Shown: one piece after another, positions 1 through 8,367 of the stretch
How positions within the stretch are numbered: the stretch's first letter is position 1
Layout of the letters: each line of letters opens with the position of its first letter
From: Bradyrhizobium huanghuaihaiense
Lineage (GTDB): Bacteria; Pseudomonadota; Alphaproteobacteria; Rhizobiales; Xanthobacteraceae
Direction of reading: 5' to 3'
DNA: 64,000 bases
NCBI RefSeq assembly: GCF_007830635.1
Contig: NZ_VLLA01000018.1
Span: forward strand, 124,001-188,000
The notes under the pieces: generated by a model
Database searches by the model: none
The model's input: the letters and a program-made list of their open reading frames with translations, nothing else
What the model was told of the DNA's origin: nothing
Made by a program: the position numbers and the translations under genes

Positions 1-251
1 GCGCCCAAATCGATATTGCGCGATTTGCAGGCGAGCACGCGGTCGAAGCGGAGCGCGGCGACCAGCCGGCGCGGCTCGGTCTCGCCGTCCAGGGTCTGCT
101 CCCAGTCCAGCCGGCTCATGCCGACCACCAGGCGCTTCTCGCCCTGCCGCCAGATGATGTCCGAGGCCTGCACGCGGGCGTCCTGGACATGGGCCGAGAT
201 CACAGCGAGATCGTCGGCATCGAGCGCAATCATTTTGAGCTGGGGAGACAT
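1..251 (-). CDS. DUF2948 family protein (3' end cut off by window edge)
   Basis: Reading right to left from an ATG at 251, an open frame runs to the window edge without a stop. The N-terminus reads MSPQLKMIALDADDLAVIS, followed by AHVQDA and later LRFDRVLA, which match my recollection of the DUF2948 family in alphaproteobacteria. The function of that family is unknown. In many alphaproteobacteria it lies between murA and hisD, but here the upstream neighbour is an NAD(P)-binding protein, so that linkage is not seen on this side. About 83 residues are visible. Confidence 0.72.
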   Translation of the reverse strand, partial: MSPQLKMIALDADDLAVISAHVQDARVQASDIIWRQGEKRLVVGMSRLDWEQTLDGETEPRRLVAALRFDRVLACKSRNIDLG

Positions 252-332
252 CGCCGGCGCTTCTCCTTCAGGGCGGACGGGGCTCAACGCGCGCAGGCGC
301 CGAAATTTCCTCACAACTAACGGGCCGGCCGG

Positions 333-992
333 CTAGATGCTATTGATATCCTCCATTTCCAGCACCTTCCGCGGATACCCTTCCCGGGCAACATGGATCA
401 TGGCGCGGCCCATCTGCTCCGTCGAGGTGACGAGCCTGGGCGAAATCCGGCGCAGCACCAACCAGAGCGGCCAGGTTGCGGTATACACGGCCTGCACCCA
501 GGCGGTCTTGGAACGGACGCCGTGCAGCGGCTGAATTGCGCCGGGCCGGAACATGTAGGCGCCCTTGAACGGCAGCTTGAGGAGATCGTTCTCGGTCTTG
601 CCCTTGACCCGGGCCCACATCCGCGTCCCCTGCTCGGTGGAATCGGTGCCGGCGCCGGTGACGTAAGTAAAGATCATCTGCGGATTGAGCCGTGCCAGCG
701 TCGTCGCCGCCGCGAGCGTGAGGTCGTAGGTGAGGTGGCGATAGCGCTCCTCGCTCATGCCGATCGAGGAGACGCCGAGGCAGAAAAAGCAGGCGTCGAA
801 GCCTGTGAGCTCGGCTTCGATCGCTGAATAATTCAGGAAGTCATCGTGGATGATCTCGGCGAACTTGGCGTCGCGCACGCCGGTCGGGCTGCGGCCGACC
901 ACGAGCACGCGACTGATGCCGGGATCGATCAGGCACTCGCGCAAGACGCCCTGCCCGACCATGCCGGTCGCACCGAAGATGATCACGCGCAT
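333..992 (-). CDS. NAD(P)-binding Rossmann-fold protein (atypical SDR)
   Basis: This 219-residue protein opens with MRVIIFGATGMVGQGVLREC, a GxxGxxG dinucleotide-binding turn. The rest resembles NmrA/atypical SDR epimerase-like proteins, with a conserved FRPGAIQP stretch near residue 170. No classical YxxxK pair is obvious, so a sensor or chaperone-like role is as possible as catalysis. The frame is open further upstream, but I chose the ATG at 992 because the Rossmann motif begins there and the longer form would run into the next gene. It lies 25 nt downstream of the SDR gene at 1018-1956 and is probably cotranscribed with it. Confidence 0.8.
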   Translation of the reverse strand: MRVIIFGATGMVGQGVLRECLIDPGISRVLVVGRSPTGVRDAKFAEIIHDDFLNYSAIEAELTGFDACFFCLGVSSIGMSEERYRHLTYDLTLAAATTLARLNPQMIFTYVTGAGTDSTEQGTRMWARVKGKTENDLLKLPFKGAYMFRPGAIQPLHGVRSKTAWVQAVYTATWPLWLVLRRISPRLVTSTEQMGRAMIHVAREGYPRKVLEMEDINSI

Positions 993-1017
993 CGGGCGTC
1001 CCCAAGGATGTCGCGGC

Positions 1018-1956
1018 TCATGCGGCGACCGCGATATCGTCGAAGGATACACCGGTCAGCGTTGCCGAGACATCCCACAGCATCGCAGCCGCGGCAAAGT
1101 CCTTCGCCTGCGGCATGATCCTCGCGGGCGCGGGCGCCCCCTTCAGTTCGTAGAATCCGTTCGGACCGTAATAGCCGCCCGGTTCAGCACCGGGCGAGGC
1201 CGCCGCGAACAGCGTCGGCAACGCGCCTTCGGCCGCGGACTGGCTCATCAGCGGCTGCAGCAACCGGCCGACCCGCCACTGGAATGTGTTGGCGCCCGGC
1301 CCGTTCGAAATGAGATCGGTCCGCGCATAGCCGGGATGGGCGGCAAGGCTCGTCACACCCCAGCCGGCGGCGAGGCTGCGGCGCTGCAACTCCAGCGCAA
1401 ACATCAGCATCGCAAGCTTGGACTGGCAATAGGCCCGCCAGGGACGATAGGAATGCTTGCCTTGCAGATCGTCAAAATTGATCGCGCCGGAGCGGTGCGC
1501 AAGGCTGGAGAGATTGACGACACGCGGCGCCTTAGCGCGGCGAAGCTGCGGCAGCAGATGCGCCGTCAGCGCGTAATGGCCGAGATAGTTGGTGCCGAGC
1601 TGCATCTCGAAACCATCCGCCGTCTGCTGCCGCTTCGGCAGCGCCATCACGCCGGCATTGTTGACGAGGAGATCGAGCTGCTCGTTGCCAGCGGCAAAGC
1701 GCCTGGCGAAATCGGCGACGGAGGCAAGGCTGGCGAGGTCGAGATGCTCATAGGCGATCAAGGCGTTGGGAAACCGCTCGCAAATGCCCTCGATCGCCCG
1801 CAGGCCCTTTGCGTCGCTGCGCCCGGTGAGTATGACAATGGCACCGGCGCCCGCCAGCGCCATCGCGGTCTCATAACCGAGCCCGCCGGTGGCGCCGGTC
1901 ACGACCGCGGTCTTGCCGCTGAGGGAGGGAATGTCTGCCGTGGTCCAGTCGGTCAT
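1018..1956 (-). CDS. SDR family oxidoreductase
   Basis: A 312-residue short-chain dehydrogenase. The cofactor motif TGATGGLG lies at about residues 21-28, NNAG (in LLVNNAGVM) near 100, a catalytic Ser in NLSSLAH, and Tyr/Lys in AYCQSKLAM. Length and sequence flavour fit the retinol-dehydrogenase/WW-domain-oxidoreductase-like branch; the substrate is unknown. It is divergent from the TetR regulator that starts at 2040. The 83-nt gap holds a perfect short palindrome, suggesting that the regulator controls this gene and the one downstream of it. Confidence 0.88.
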   Translation of the reverse strand: MTDWTTADIPSLSGKTAVVTGATGGLGYETAMALAGAGAIVILTGRSDAKGLRAIEGICERFPNALIAYEHLDLASLASVADFARRFAAGNEQLDLLVNNAGVMALPKRQQTADGFEMQLGTNYLGHYALTAHLLPQLRRAKAPRVVNLSSLAHRSGAINFDDLQGKHSYRPWRAYCQSKLAMLMFALELQRRSLAAGWGVTSLAAHPGYARTDLISNGPGANTFQWRVGRLLQPLMSQSAAEGALPTLFAAASPGAEPGGYYGPNGFYELKGAPAPARIMPQAKDFAAAAMLWDVSATLTGVSFDDIAVAA

Positions 1957-2004
1957 GCGGTGTCTCCGTTCGGCCTTACAAAAAGCCCGCGACGGGTCTA
2001 AATG

Positions 2005-2017
2005 TGCACTGAGTGCA
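2005..2017. promoter_or_regulatory. Palindromic operator candidate between SDR and tetR genes
   Basis: TGCACT-G-AGTGCA is a perfect inverted repeat with 6-bp arms around one base. It lies in the 83-nt divergent gap, 23 nt before the TetR start and 49 nt before the SDR start. Short dyads in such gaps are the usual place for TetR-family autoregulation. Binding by this regulator is an inference. Confidence 0.5.
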
Positions 2018-2039
2018 AATTTGCAAGAGGTGAAATGAT

Positions 2040-2681
2040 TTGAAGGCTTCGAAAGCGGTCAGGAAAGGCGCCAAGCCATTGTCAGCGGCCGCAAAATCGC
2101 CGCCCTCCGCCGGCCTGCGCCAGCGGAAGCAGCAGGAGACTCGTGAGCGGCTGACCCGCGCAGCGATGGCGCTGTTCCTGGAGCGCGGCTTCGAGGCCAC
2201 CACCATCGACGACATCGCGGCGGCTGCCGACGTCTCGCGCCGCAGCTTCTTCCACTACTTCGCGTCGAAGGAGGACGTCGTTTCCGCCTGGCAGGAAGAC
2301 GCCGCGGCCGCGCTGGTCATCGAGATCCTGGCACGGCCTGCGGAGGAATCGATGCTGACAGCGGCGGAGAACGCGATCGCAGCGGCGGTCAAGCGGATCG
2401 ATCCCGCGGAAGCCGCCGCAATGTCGCGGCTCAAGCGCGACAATCCTGCGCTACAGGCGCGCGACCAGCTCAAATACGAGAAGCTCGAGCGCGCGCTGGC
2501 GGAAGGGCTTGCACGGCGTGCGAGAAACAAATCGGACCAGCTGAAGGCGCGGCTCGTCGCGATGATCTCGACCGGCGCGATGCGCGTCGGCGGCGAGAGC
2601 TGGATCGGCGAGGGTGTACGCGAAAAGCCGGAGGCGTTCGTGAAGCGAACGTTCGACGCGATCAGGGCGATATTGAAGTGA
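2040..2681 (+). CDS. TetR/AcrR family transcriptional regulator
   Basis: A 213-residue regulator. The DNA-binding domain covers about residues 30-80, with AMALFLERGFEATTIDDIA followed by ADVSRRSFFHYFASKEDVV, the classic TetR helix-turn-helix ending in a YFxSK-type box. The C-terminal half is the helical ligand-binding and dimerisation domain. I accept a TTG start at 2040 because AGAGG lies 9 nt upstream and the ATG at 2034 meets a stop after two codons. It is divergent from the SDR operon and likely represses it; the ligand is unknown. Confidence 0.88.
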   Translation: MKASKAVRKGAKPLSAAAKSPPSAGLRQRKQQETRERLTRAAMALFLERGFEATTIDDIAAAADVSRRSFFHYFASKEDVVSAWQEDAAAALVIEILARPAEESMLTAAENAIAAAVKRIDPAEAAAMSRLKRDNPALQARDQLKYEKLERALAEGLARRARNKSDQLKARLVAMISTGAMRVGGESWIGEGVREKPEAFVKRTFDAIRAILK

Positions 2682-2740
2682 GTGTTCTCTTCCTTTCCCC
2701 CTTGTGAGAGGGGGCGATCCGCGAATTCAATCGCGAGTAT

Positions 2741-2834
2741 CGTAGGGTGGGCAAAGCGAAGCGTGCCCACCGCCTCCGTTGCAGGGCTGGATCGATGGTG
2801 GGCACGGCGCAAGTGCGCCTTTGCCCACCCTACG
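2741..2834. repeat. Intergenic imperfect palindrome, family A copy 1
   Basis: The left edge CGTAGGGTGGGCAAAGCG is mirrored at the right edge by CGCCTTTGCCCACCCTACG, giving an arm of about 17 bp, with inner arms around GTGCCCACC and GGTGGGCAC. It lies between the convergent TetR gene and the hydrolase gene. A second copy is at 34416-34510. Confidence 0.8.
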
Positions 2835-2876
2835 ATTCCGGGCTCGCGGAGAGAGCCCCTCACCTGTCTCGCCGCT

Positions 2877-3701
2877 TCACTCCTTGAAAAACGCCAGCAG
2901 GTCGGCGTTGATCGTTTCGGCGTGGGTGGTCGGCATGCCGTGCGGAAAACCCTTGTAGGTTTTCAGGATGCCCTTCTTGAGCAGCTTGGCCGAGAGCGGC
3001 GCGGAGTCGGCATAGGGCACGATCTGGTCGTCGTCGCCGTGCATCACCAGCACGGGGACGTTGATCTTCTTCAGATCCTCGGTGAAGTCGGTCTGCGAGA
3101 ACGCGACGATGCCGTCGTAATGCGCTTTGGCGCCGCCCATCATGCCCTGGCGCCACCAGTTCTCGATCACCGCTTCCAGTGGTATTGCGCCGGGGCGGTT
3201 GTAGCCGTAGAACGGGCCCGCCGCGATATCACGGTAAAATGCGGAGCGGCCGGCGGCGAGCTGGGCCTGGAAATCGTCGAACACGCTCTTCGGCAGGCCG
3301 CCGGGATTGGCCGCGGTCTGCACCATCAGCGGCGGCACCGCCGAGAGGATCGCAGCCTTCGCGACGCGGCTCTCGCCGTGACGGGCGATGTAGTGCACGA
3401 CCTCACCGCCGCCGGTGGAGTGGCCGACATGGATGGCGTTCTTGAGATCGAGATGCGCGGTCAGCGCGGCGAGGTCGTCGGCGTAGTGATCCATGTCGTG
3501 ACCGTCGGCGACCTGCGCCGAGCGGCCGTGGCCACGGCGGTCATGGGCGATGACGCGATAGCCGCGCGTGACGAAGTACATCATCTGCGCGTCCCAGTCG
3601 TCGGCCGACAGCGGCCAGCCATGGCTGAAAACGATCGGCTGCCCCGAGCCCCAGTCCTTGTAGAAGATTTCGACACCGTCCTTGGTGGTGATGGTGGGCA
3701 T
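2877..3701 (-). CDS. Alpha/beta hydrolase (chloroperoxidase/arylesterase type)
   Basis: A 274-residue alpha/beta hydrolase. The oxyanion region is SHGWPLSADDW (residues 26-36), the nucleophile elbow is GHSTGG with Ser95, the acid is in HGDDDQIVPY (about residue 225), and the catalytic His is in FPHGM (about 254). This arrangement and length match cofactor-free non-haem haloperoxidases/arylesterases, which hydrolyse esters and can show perhydrolase activity. There is no signal peptide. It is monocistronic, followed by a repeat and then the convergent TetR gene. Confidence 0.88.
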   Translation of the reverse strand: MPTITTKDGVEIFYKDWGSGQPIVFSHGWPLSADDWDAQMMYFVTRGYRVIAHDRRGHGRSAQVADGHDMDHYADDLAALTAHLDLKNAIHVGHSTGGGEVVHYIARHGESRVAKAAILSAVPPLMVQTAANPGGLPKSVFDDFQAQLAAGRSAFYRDIAAGPFYGYNRPGAIPLEAVIENWWRQGMMGGAKAHYDGIVAFSQTDFTEDLKKINVPVLVMHGDDDQIVPYADSAPLSAKLLKKGILKTYKGFPHGMPTTHAETINADLLAFFKE

Positions 3702-3816
3702 GAATGGCTCCTTCAGTGAGAATCAATCCGGGACTCGCAAAAGCGCGAGCCGGCGAACCGGAGATGGTTGTGCGATATCACGAGGTCGATGCCGCGCACC
3801 GACCTGAAACGTGCGT

Positions 3817-4323
3817 TCAAGCAAACGTCATCGGCTTGTAGCGGCGCCAGGCGCCGATCGTGAGCACGACGAAAAACACCAGCACGATGCCCTGCACCAC
3901 GGCGAACACCGGACCGGAGGGCGGCGCCGGCGGCACGGCAGGCGCGAGCGCGGCGAGCGCCGGCACTTTCAGGAACGACTGGATCACCAGCACGAAGACG
4001 TTGAAATAGAGCGAGATCATCGCGGTCACGATGTAGACCGGACGCCAGACGCCGGAGAGCTTCATGCCGTAGAGCGCGAGGCAGGCGATCGCGAGCAGCA
4101 CCAGCGAGATGATGCCGATGATGTGCGAGGGCAGCAGCTCCTTGAACGGAAACAGGAAGCCGGTGGCGCTGGTGAGAATGGTGAACAGCAGGAAGATCGC
4201 GGTGAGGCCGGGCATCGACTTCGAGCCGAGCAGGCCGAACATCACGACGAAGCCGGCGACGATCGCGATCAGGCTGATGACGACATGGATCAGTGTAATG
4301 GCAGACAGGCTCAATCCAAACAT
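3817..4323 (-). CDS. Small integral membrane protein, unknown function
   Basis: A 168-residue hydrophobic protein with about four transmembrane segments: ALIHVVISLIA-type at residues 8-32, AIFLLFTILTS at 42-58, IIGIISLVLLAIACLAL at 68-88, and a C-terminal pair around the Pro/Ala-rich loop APAVPPAPPSGP. It ends with a cytoplasmic-looking WRRYKP tail. I recognise no catalytic motif. It appears to stand alone, flanked by non-coding DNA. Confidence 0.72.
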   Translation of the reverse strand: MFGLSLSAITLIHVVISLIAIVAGFVVMFGLLGSKSMPGLTAIFLLFTILTSATGFLFPFKELLPSHIIGIISLVLLAIACLALYGMKLSGVWRPVYIVTAMISLYFNVFVLVIQSFLKVPALAALAPAVPPAPPSGPVFAVVQGIVLVFFVVLTIGAWRRYKPMTFA

Positions 4324-4482
4324 CTCACTCTCTCCATGGGGAAACAGCTAGATGGTATTACGGTCCTCATTGGATGGCTACACACGCAATGTCACAGGCT
4401 TGCGCACAGCCATGCGTCATCGTGCGAATCGACAAACGCATGGCTGAATTTTTTGCAGCGCTGTCGCGAACGACGGCAGCTT

Positions 4483-4566
4483 GTAGTCCGGATGGAGCGC
4501 AGCGAAATCCGGGGCTCTCCATAAGTCCGATAGGTCCCGGATTACGCTTCGCTCCATCCGGGCTAC
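4483..4566. repeat. Intergenic imperfect palindrome, family B copy 1
   Basis: GTAGTCCGGATGGAGCG at the left pairs with CGCTCCATCCGGGCTAC at the right, forming a long hairpin-capable element in the gap between two minus-strand genes. A related copy is at 9941-10027. Confidence 0.78.
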
Positions 4567-4603
4567 GGACATTCAGGCTTTCGACGAAAGTTGAATCGAT
4601 CCC

Positions 4604-4912
4604 TCACACGTCCTTGGTGTCGAAGATCAGCAAATCGGCGCCGCCGCTGGCGAATTTCGGCACGTCGGCGCCGGTCGCCTTGCCTTCGGGACTGGCGAAT
4701 GCCGCCTGGATGTCGGCCACGCTGTCGAAGGTGAGGATGGCGACGAGATGGATTCCGGAGGGACCTGCGGGAGATGCGACCGGCCCCTTGCTGACGGCGT
4801 ATTTCTTCAGGCCGGGAAGCTTCGTGGCGAGCGGGATGTGCGTCTCGGCATAGTACTTGTCGAAGGCGGCAGCGTCCTTGGGTGTTTTGTACAGCACGAC
4901 GATTTCAGCCAT
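4604..4912 (-). CDS. EthD-like dimeric alpha/beta barrel protein
   Basis: A 102-residue protein starting MAEIVVLYKTPKDAAAFDKY and containing the ETHIPLATKLPGLKKY segment typical of EthD-domain (ferredoxin-like, dimeric alpha-beta barrel) proteins. The family includes a protein needed for ETBE degradation, but most members are uncharacterised. I chose the ATG at 4912 because AGGGAGGA lies just upstream; the frame is open further but that part has no such support. Confidence 0.85.
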   Translation of the reverse strand: MAEIVVLYKTPKDAAAFDKYYAETHIPLATKLPGLKKYAVSKGPVASPAGPSGIHLVAILTFDSVADIQAAFASPEGKATGADVPKFASGGADLLIFDTKDV

Positions 4913-5037
4913 TGAGTCCTCCCTTGGGAATCCTTGTTTTTCCACGCGCGATTGGCCTCGCGACGAGACGATAGTCTGTGGGACGCAGCAAGATGGCAAG
5001 CCGGATTCGGCTTGCCATTCCCTTGCCTTCTCCTTGA

Positions 5038-6750
5038 CTAAAGCGCCGGTTTTGCGGCGTCGCCGAGATAGCCGTGCAGGGAGGCCACGACCTGGGCGCC
5101 TTCGCCGATAGCACCGCCGACGCGCTTGACCGAGCCGGAGCGGACATCGCCGACGGCGTAGACGCCGGGCACCGAAGTTTCGAGCGGCGCCACCAGCTTG
5201 CCCTGGTTCAGCTCGGACTGCGCGCCCGTCACGACGAAGCCGCCGCGATCGAGCGTCACGCCGCAGCCGTCGAGCCAGGACGTGGCGGGATCGGCACCGA
5301 CGAACAGGAAGAGATTGCGGATGTCGGCTTCATCCTCATCGGCCGACAGGCGGCTCTTCCAGCGGATGCGCCGCAGCAGCGAGGTCTCGTCGCCTTCGAG
5401 CGCGGTGATCTCGGTGTTGAACATCAATTCGATGTTCGGCGTCGCTTCGATGCGCTCGATGAGATAGCGCGACATGCTGGCGCCCAGGCCGCCGCCGCGG
5501 ATGATCATCAGCACCTTCTTTGCGTGGCCCGACAGGAACACCGCGGCCTGGCCCGCCGAATTGCCGGCGCCGACCAGCGCCACCTCCTCGCCGGCGCAGA
5601 GTTTCGCCTCGACCGGGGAGGCCCAGTACCAGACGCCGCGGCCCTCGAACTTGTCGAGATTCGCGATATCGGGCCGGCGATAGCGCGCGCCGCTCGCAAC
5701 CACCACCGCGCGCGAGCGCAAGGTGTCGCCGCAATCCAACGCCAGCGCGAAGGTGCCGTTGGTGCGCGAGCAATCCAACGAGCTCACCGACATCGGAATC
5801 ATGATGTCGGCGCCGAACTTCTGCGCCTGGGTGAAGGCGCGGCCCGCCAGCGCCTGGCCGGAGATGCCGGTCGGGAAACCCAGATAATTCTCGATGCGCG
5901 CGCTGGCGCCGGCCTGGCCGCCGAAGGCGCGGGTGTCGACCACGGCGACCGAGAGGCCTTCGGAGGCCGCATAGACCGCGGTTGCCAGCCCTGCCGGTCC
6001 GCAGCCGACGATCGCGACGTCGTAGATGCGGTTGTCCTTGGCCCCGCCGATCATGCCGATGGCGCGGCCGAGCTCGGTCTCGCTGGGATTGCGCAGCACC
6101 GTGCCGCCGGCCGTGACGACGAGCGGCCAATCCTCCGGCTTCGGCGAATAGCGCGCGATCAGCTCGGCGGCGTCGTGCTCGCTGTCGGGATCGAGCAGAT
6201 GATGCGGCTGGCCGTTGCGGGTGAGAAAGCCCTGCAGGCGCACCACGCCGGCGGAGTTCGACGGCCCGATCAGCACGGGGCCGCCGATGCCGCCCTGGAT
6301 CAGATTGACCCGGCGCAGGATCAGCGCGCGCATGATGCGCTCGCCAAGCTCGGCCTCGGCCACCAGCAGCGCGCGCAGCCGGTCCGGCGGGACGAGCAGC
6401 ACCTCGACATCGCCCTCGGCGCGGCCGTCGACAAGCGCCGGCCGGCCCGAGAGCTGGCCGAGCTCGGCCAGAAACTGCCCCGGCCCCTGATCGATCACCG
6501 GGGTGACGTGACCGAGACCGTCGCGCTGGGCGATGGCGACGTGGCCCGCCAGCACCACGAACATGCCGGGCCCGGGCTTGCCGGTCTCGAACAGGAACTC
6601 GCCGTCCTCAAAGTGCCTGAGCTCGCCGAAATGGCGCAGGCGCTCGATCTCGACTTGTGTCAGCGTCGGAAAGGTCTGCTCGGGACGCGTGAACTGCGCC
6701 ATCTGCGCCTCCCGGTCGGTTCGTTGCACTTCGTCCTGCGCCATCGTCAT
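5038..6750 (-). CDS. Cyclic nucleotide-binding domain / thioredoxin reductase-like FAD oxidoreductase fusion
   Basis: A 570-residue fusion. Residues about 30-150 form a cyclic-nucleotide-binding (cNMP) beta-barrel, residues 155-225 a thioredoxin-like linker segment, and residues 243-570 a two-dinucleotide flavoprotein with GCGPAG (249-254) for FAD, VALVGAGNSAGQ (about 391-402) for NAD(P)H and GVYAVGDVR near the end. The redox-active CxxC of thioredoxin reductase is replaced by WYWASP around residues 374-379, so it cannot reduce thioredoxin in the usual way. The electron acceptor is unknown, and redox activity gated by a nucleotide is an inference from the fusion. The start at 6750 is preceded by GCGGGGA. 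Confidence 0.87.
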   Translation of the reverse strand: MTMAQDEVQRTDREAQMAQFTRPEQTFPTLTQVEIERLRHFGELRHFEDGEFLFETGKPGPGMFVVLAGHVAIAQRDGLGHVTPVIDQGPGQFLAELGQLSGRPALVDGRAEGDVEVLLVPPDRLRALLVAEAELGERIMRALILRRVNLIQGGIGGPVLIGPSNSAGVVRLQGFLTRNGQPHHLLDPDSEHDAAELIARYSPKPEDWPLVVTAGGTVLRNPSETELGRAIGMIGGAKDNRIYDVAIVGCGPAGLATAVYAASEGLSVAVVDTRAFGGQAGASARIENYLGFPTGISGQALAGRAFTQAQKFGADIMIPMSVSSLDCSRTNGTFALALDCGDTLRSRAVVVASGARYRRPDIANLDKFEGRGVWYWASPVEAKLCAGEEVALVGAGNSAGQAAVFLSGHAKKVLMIIRGGGLGASMSRYLIERIEATPNIELMFNTEITALEGDETSLLRRIRWKSRLSADEDEADIRNLFLFVGADPATSWLDGCGVTLDRGGFVVTGAQSELNQGKLVAPLETSVPGVYAVGDVRSGSVKRVGGAIGEGAQVVASLHGYLGDAAKPAL

Positions 6751-6784
6751 TCCCCGCTCATTCCAAAAATTCAGCTGCCGGCCT

Positions 6785-6985
6785 TCAATCGCCGGACTTG
6801 CCGGCGGTCCCCTCATTTAGGGAACCATCGTCGTTCTGCGAGGGCTCGGTGATTGCGGCGCGTTCGCGCGCCTGCAGCTTCCGCCGCTTCAGGTTTTCGC
6901 GCAGCGCCGATTTCAGCCGGTCGTCCCGGGATCCCCGGCCCTGTTGCGAATTCTGGCTCGTGCTCTTGTCGTTCCGGTCAGTCAT
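6785..6985 (-). CDS. Small hydrophilic hypothetical protein
   Basis: A 66-residue charged protein, MTDRNDKSTSQNSQQGRGSR at the start and a Lys/Arg-rich middle (LKSALRENLKRRKLQARERA). It contains no cysteine and no membrane segment, so it is probably helical and disordered at both ends. It lies 34 nt upstream of the cNMP/FAD fusion gene and may be cotranscribed. I do not recognise a named family; similar short proteins occur in bradyrhizobia as far as I recall. Confidence 0.6.
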   Translation of the reverse strand: MTDRNDKSTSQNSQQGRGSRDDRLKSALRENLKRRKLQARERAAITEPSQNDDGSLNEGTAGKSGD

Positions 6986-7298
6986 CAAAAGTCCATCGCA
7001 GCGATCGGCCATAACATGCCCAACGAACATGGCAGCTCAAGAGGCGAGCGCGATCCGATCGTGCGAAACTCGAAATGGATCGAATCCGCCCCCGGGCCAA
7101 CTGGCCAGTTGGGCGGGATATCGCCCCCTAATCGGCGGAAAGTCAGCCGTTTCAAGCGAAAACGGGCATTTTGGCCCCGATATCGGCCCGATTTTCTCGT
7201 TTTGATGGGGCTAGCAAGCTTGCACAGGAGGGGGGCTTGTGGCAGATATCGGCCCGCTTGGTAGGCCCCTGTAGCGGCCGATTCTGATCCCAGCACAT

Positions 7299-7373
7299 GC
7301 TGCCGTAGCTCAGTGGTAGAGCACTCCATTGGTAATGGAGAGGTCGACAGTTCAATCCTGTCTGGCAGCACCA
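7299..7373 (+). tRNA. tRNA-Thr (anticodon GGT)
   Basis: The cloverleaf folds fully. Acceptor 7299-7305 (GCTGCCG) pairs with 7363-7369 (TGGCAGC), with A73 and a genome-encoded CCA at 7371-7373. The anticodon stem is CTCCA/TGGAG around the loop TTGGTAA, giving anticodon GGT (threonine, ACC/ACU codons). The D arm has AGTGGTAGA and the T loop TTCAATC. Confidence 0.95.
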
Positions 7374-7430
7374 TTCTCTTCGTTCAATCAGACATGAATC
7401 AGCGTTCTCGCGGCATCTGACGCCCGAGTT

Positions 7431-8060
7431 TTGCTCTTCTCTTTCGCCCTCCTCTGTGAAGAGGGCGCAGGGAAGGCCGGGTGCCGGCTGGCACCCACGG
7501 TCCACTGTGCGAAGGCATACGCAGAAAACTTGCACAGCGGCATACAGGTGAAGCCCAACACACGGCCTTCCCTGCGCGATGGTTTGACGGCTTATGCCTG
7601 CTCTCCCCGGAGCCGAGTTCCTTCTGGCCTCCGTCACCTCGCGAATTGGCGATGTCTCCAGGCCCGGTTGAGCCTCAAAACATCTCCGCAAGGCTTGACC
7701 GTAGCAACGACGGTCAGGACCACATGGTTTTGCCGTACGCAACTGCGCCGTCCGTCCGCACGGAGCAAGACCTCACGAGGTTCATCTCGCCCTGGCCCGC
7801 TTCCCGTGCCTGACGCAGCCGCGTCCACCGCACCCCGATCCACGTTCGTTACGACGTACGATCGCCCCTCTCCGGGGACCGGGATGGCGCGATATTGCCG
7901 TAAATCCGAATTTCGGTAAAACGAAATATTTTTGCTGCGGGGTATTGACGGGTTTCGCGCGGGAGGCGGGTGTTTTGCCCGACGGGCAAATTGACCTGCA
8001 TGGAGAACACAGGCCCGACGACACCTCCCAAAGACCTGATTGCCGAGGCTCCGCCCCGCT
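7431..8060. repeat. Gene-poor repeat-like mosaic downstream of tRNA-Thr
   Basis: No convincing gene lies between the tRNA and 8156. Overlapping frames here lack family motifs and ribosome sites. From memory, the stretch from CCTCTGTGAAGAGGGCGCAG onward and the TTGCCCGACGGGCAAA dyad near 7975 belong to dispersed sequences found many times in Bradyrhizobium genomes and often mis-annotated as small proteins. I cannot confirm copy number from this window. The position directly behind a tRNA would fit an old integration scar, but no integrase is seen. Confidence 0.45.
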
Positions 8061-8155
8061 GGACCGCGCAGGTAAGGTTAATTCTTCCTTTCGATTGTCG
8101 GTAAAATTTTATCTATTATCGTCTTCTCATTCATGACGAACCAGGGGCTCCGATA

Positions 8156-8260
8156 GTGTTTGCGTTTTGCCTGATCGTGACTGGGACTGTGCTGCTTCTG
8201 ACCGGCTTGGTTGCTTTCGGCTTTCACAGAAACTCGCTGCACTCGATGGCGCTGCTGTAG
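8156..8260 (+). CDS. Possible 34-residue membrane peptide
   Basis: A GTG-started frame encodes a 34-residue peptide whose first 22 residues (MFAFCLIVTGTVLLL then TGLVAFGF) form one likely transmembrane helix, followed by a short polar tail. AGGGG lies 8 nt upstream. A seven-codon ORF (MTNQGLR) ends in a TAG whose last base is the first base of this GTG, as in translational coupling. After the amber stop the same frame stays open to 8367, so this may be a decayed longer gene. Support is weak. Confidence 0.25.
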   Translation: MFAFCLIVTGTVLLLTGLVAFGFHRNSLHSMALL

Positions 8261-8367
8261 CCGAGCCAGGCTTCCCCTGAACGTCCGGATCTCTGGCCAA
8301 GTCCTGAGCATACGCGGCTGGATTACGAGCGATCACGCCCGCTTCAGCGGACTTGCAGGTCGTAGCT

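Noticed and set aside
850..2001. Plus-strand open frame of 383 codons
   Set aside because: It is antisense to two Rossmann-fold genes with intact motifs; composition is typical of a shadow.
5074..6852. Long plus-strand open frame of 592 codons
   Set aside because: It is antisense to the cNMP/flavoprotein fusion, is rich in Arg/Ala/His/Asp without any family motif, and has the look of a GC-driven shadow.
7431..7919. Apparent 162-residue protein and overlapping frames downstream of the tRNA
   Set aside because: No motif or ribosome site; sequence resembles a dispersed non-coding repeat often mis-annotated as a protein.
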